A DNA stretch of 64,000 nt from Neoceratodus forsteri (taxonomy: Eukaryota; Chordata; Ceratodontiformes; Ceratodontidae): positions 204,324,501-204,388,500 of the forward strand of contig CM057458.1 in NCBI GenBank assembly GCA_016271365.2. Reading direction: 5' to 3'. The position numbers were made by a program, and so were the translations under genes. Below are positions 63,501-64,000 of the stretch, piece after piece (positions within the stretch are counted from its first letter, which is position 1; the number at the start of each line of letters is the position of its first letter). The notes under the pieces were generated by a model that had not been told where the DNA came from, made no database searches, and saw nothing but the letters and a program-made list of their open reading frames with translations.

Positions 63501-64000
63501 ATATTCAGGTCCCCCATCAACAATATCTCACCTTTCTCTGCCATCCCAAGGATGCCTTCTATCATTTCCTTGTCCATTTCCTCCCCCTGAGACGGGGGTC
63601 TGTATACAACCCCTGTGCAGATTGTGGAGCCATTTCCAGTCTCCAGGGTGACCCACAGTGCCTCTTCTCCTCACTGTTTACCCTTTAGTTCTGTTGCTTT
63701 GATCCCTTCCCTTACATAGAGGGCTTCTCCTCCTCCTCTTCTTCCCTCCCTGTCCCTCCTGTAGATTGTGTTCCCTGGTATGTTGACATCCCAGTCATGG
63801 TTCTCTGTGTACCATGTTTCTGTGACTGCCACAATATCCAGCCATCCCTCTTCCATCAAGGCCACCATTTCAGGGAGCTTTTTACCTAGACTAAGGGCAT
63901 TGGTACTCATTACCCTCCCTTTTTTTTATGGCTTTATTTCTTTTTGCCCCATCCCTGTCCCTACTGCCTTTGTCTTTTACTCCATTTACCCCTGCCCTTC
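60540..64000 (-). pseudogene. CR1 endonuclease-RT polyprotein, nearly complete
   Basis: Endonuclease: LPEMVALMEEGWLDIVAVTE, TWYTENHDWDVNIPGNTIYR and RRGGGEALYVREGI lie in 63671-63910. LMGDLNMPDVNWNTF and GTSDHQTVWFTINLA lie in 63077-63577. Linker and fingers: the 194-residue frame 62462-63046 (IAFRKYKETQKVQDRELYQL, KKGDETFYRNISEQRKIKAG, VDKAMGPDGIHPRILKELRE). Palm: motif A VYLDFSKAFDTVPHKRL in 62003-62269. Motif B is SGLLQGSVLGPVF, with VP changed to LL. Motif C is MADNTK, with the second catalytic Asp changed to Asn. C-terminal block: IGGEILTTTKMERDLGVVIS and LYRQLVRPHLEY (61581-61964), then, beyond the Rex1-like insert, LKELKMYSLEERRESGDMIE (60540-60728). Confidence 0.88.
60724..61479 (+). 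mobile_element. Rex1-like LINE 3' UTR inserted in CR1
   Basis: A 756-bp C-rich 3' UTR with 'gggagatgagcatcgttttg', 'ctcagtgtgcctttcctggt', 'gaaacattttcaataaa' and an (AATA)n tail at 61458-61479. It splits the CR1 C-terminal coding block. The uninterrupted copy at 20441-20490 reads through from 'tttagtctttcttcat' to 'atgtcttctgatgc'. Here the left side stops at 'ctttagtct' and the right side resumes at 'atgtcttctgatgc', so about 8 bp of CR1 are missing at the junction. Confidence 0.82.

Larger units (their letters stand above)
60294..64000 (-). mobile_element. CR1-clade LINE, longest copy, runs off the window
   Basis: Minus-strand CR1 of the main subfamily. The 3' terminus is at about 60294 with the 'ctgccgtcaaattctatgtt'-type end in reverse. 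The C-terminal coding block is split by a Rex1-like 3' end at 60724-61479, and the rest of ORF2 continues to the start of the endonuclease and beyond the window edge. Excluding the insert it is at least 2.95 kb, the most complete CR1 here. An ORF1 may lie beyond 64000. Confidence 0.9.

Overview
The window is a non-coding, transposon-saturated stretch of a vertebrate nuclear genome. CR1, L2, Rex1-like and L1/Tx1-like LINEs occur side by side with hAT-type DNA elements and one large Academ-like DNA transposon. This mix fits an amphibian or another non-mammalian vertebrate with a large genome. The CR1 3' end and the tRNA-Glu-like tandem array make me suspect an amphibian, possibly a caecilian, but that is a low-confidence guess. 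I found no intact host gene, host exon, rRNA or tRNA gene. Every coding stretch I can read is a broken transposon gene.

Layout. 1-6.6 kb: two CR1 pieces and two L2 pieces on the + strand. 6.6-9.8 kb: a long-inverted-repeat MITE, microsatellites and unassigned DNA. 9.8-12.1 kb: a Rex1-like LINE, then a ~74-bp tandem array resembling the 5' half of tRNA-Glu. 13.6-16.0 kb: CR1 (-). 16.4-16.9 kb: a CR1 tail split by a hAT MITE. 17.28-19.94 kb: a 5'-truncated L1-type insertion with a 14-bp target duplication. 20.0-22.8 kb: CR1 (-). 23.0-24.6 kb: Rex1-like (+). 25.3-26.3 kb: a 510-bp tandem duplication, with a third copy at 28.8 kb beyond a CR1 (-). 30.0-31.1 kb: CR1 fragment, hAT MITE and a LINE 3' end.

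31.68-48.96 kb is the most interesting region. Two inverted copies of a ~385-bp sequence flank a degenerate minus-strand gene running from ~46.59 to ~33.02 kb. The gene encodes a Cys/His cluster at its N terminus and an XPG-like nuclease signature at its C terminus. I read this as one DNA transposon of about 6.4 kb. It has been inflated to 17.3 kb by nested insertions: a hAT MITE and a CR1 in the left TIR, an L2 in the right TIR, and a near-complete L2 in the gene. That last L2 is itself split by a 4-kb AT-rich insert and a Rex1-like tail.

49.0-51.4 kb is another CR1 (-). 51.644-55.504 kb is an LTR-like element with TG...CA ends and a GTAA duplication. It contains a 2.0-kb element with 33-bp perfect inverted ends that carries a ~170-bp tandem satellite. 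56.1-57.8 kb is an old CR1 (-) split by a 1.0-kb hAT element with a perfect 8-bp duplication. 58.5-59.4 kb is a CR1 5' piece (+). 60.3-64.0 kb is a CR1 (-), split by a Rex1-like 3' end, that runs off the window. The genes do not form a pathway. What they record is a relative order of insertions.
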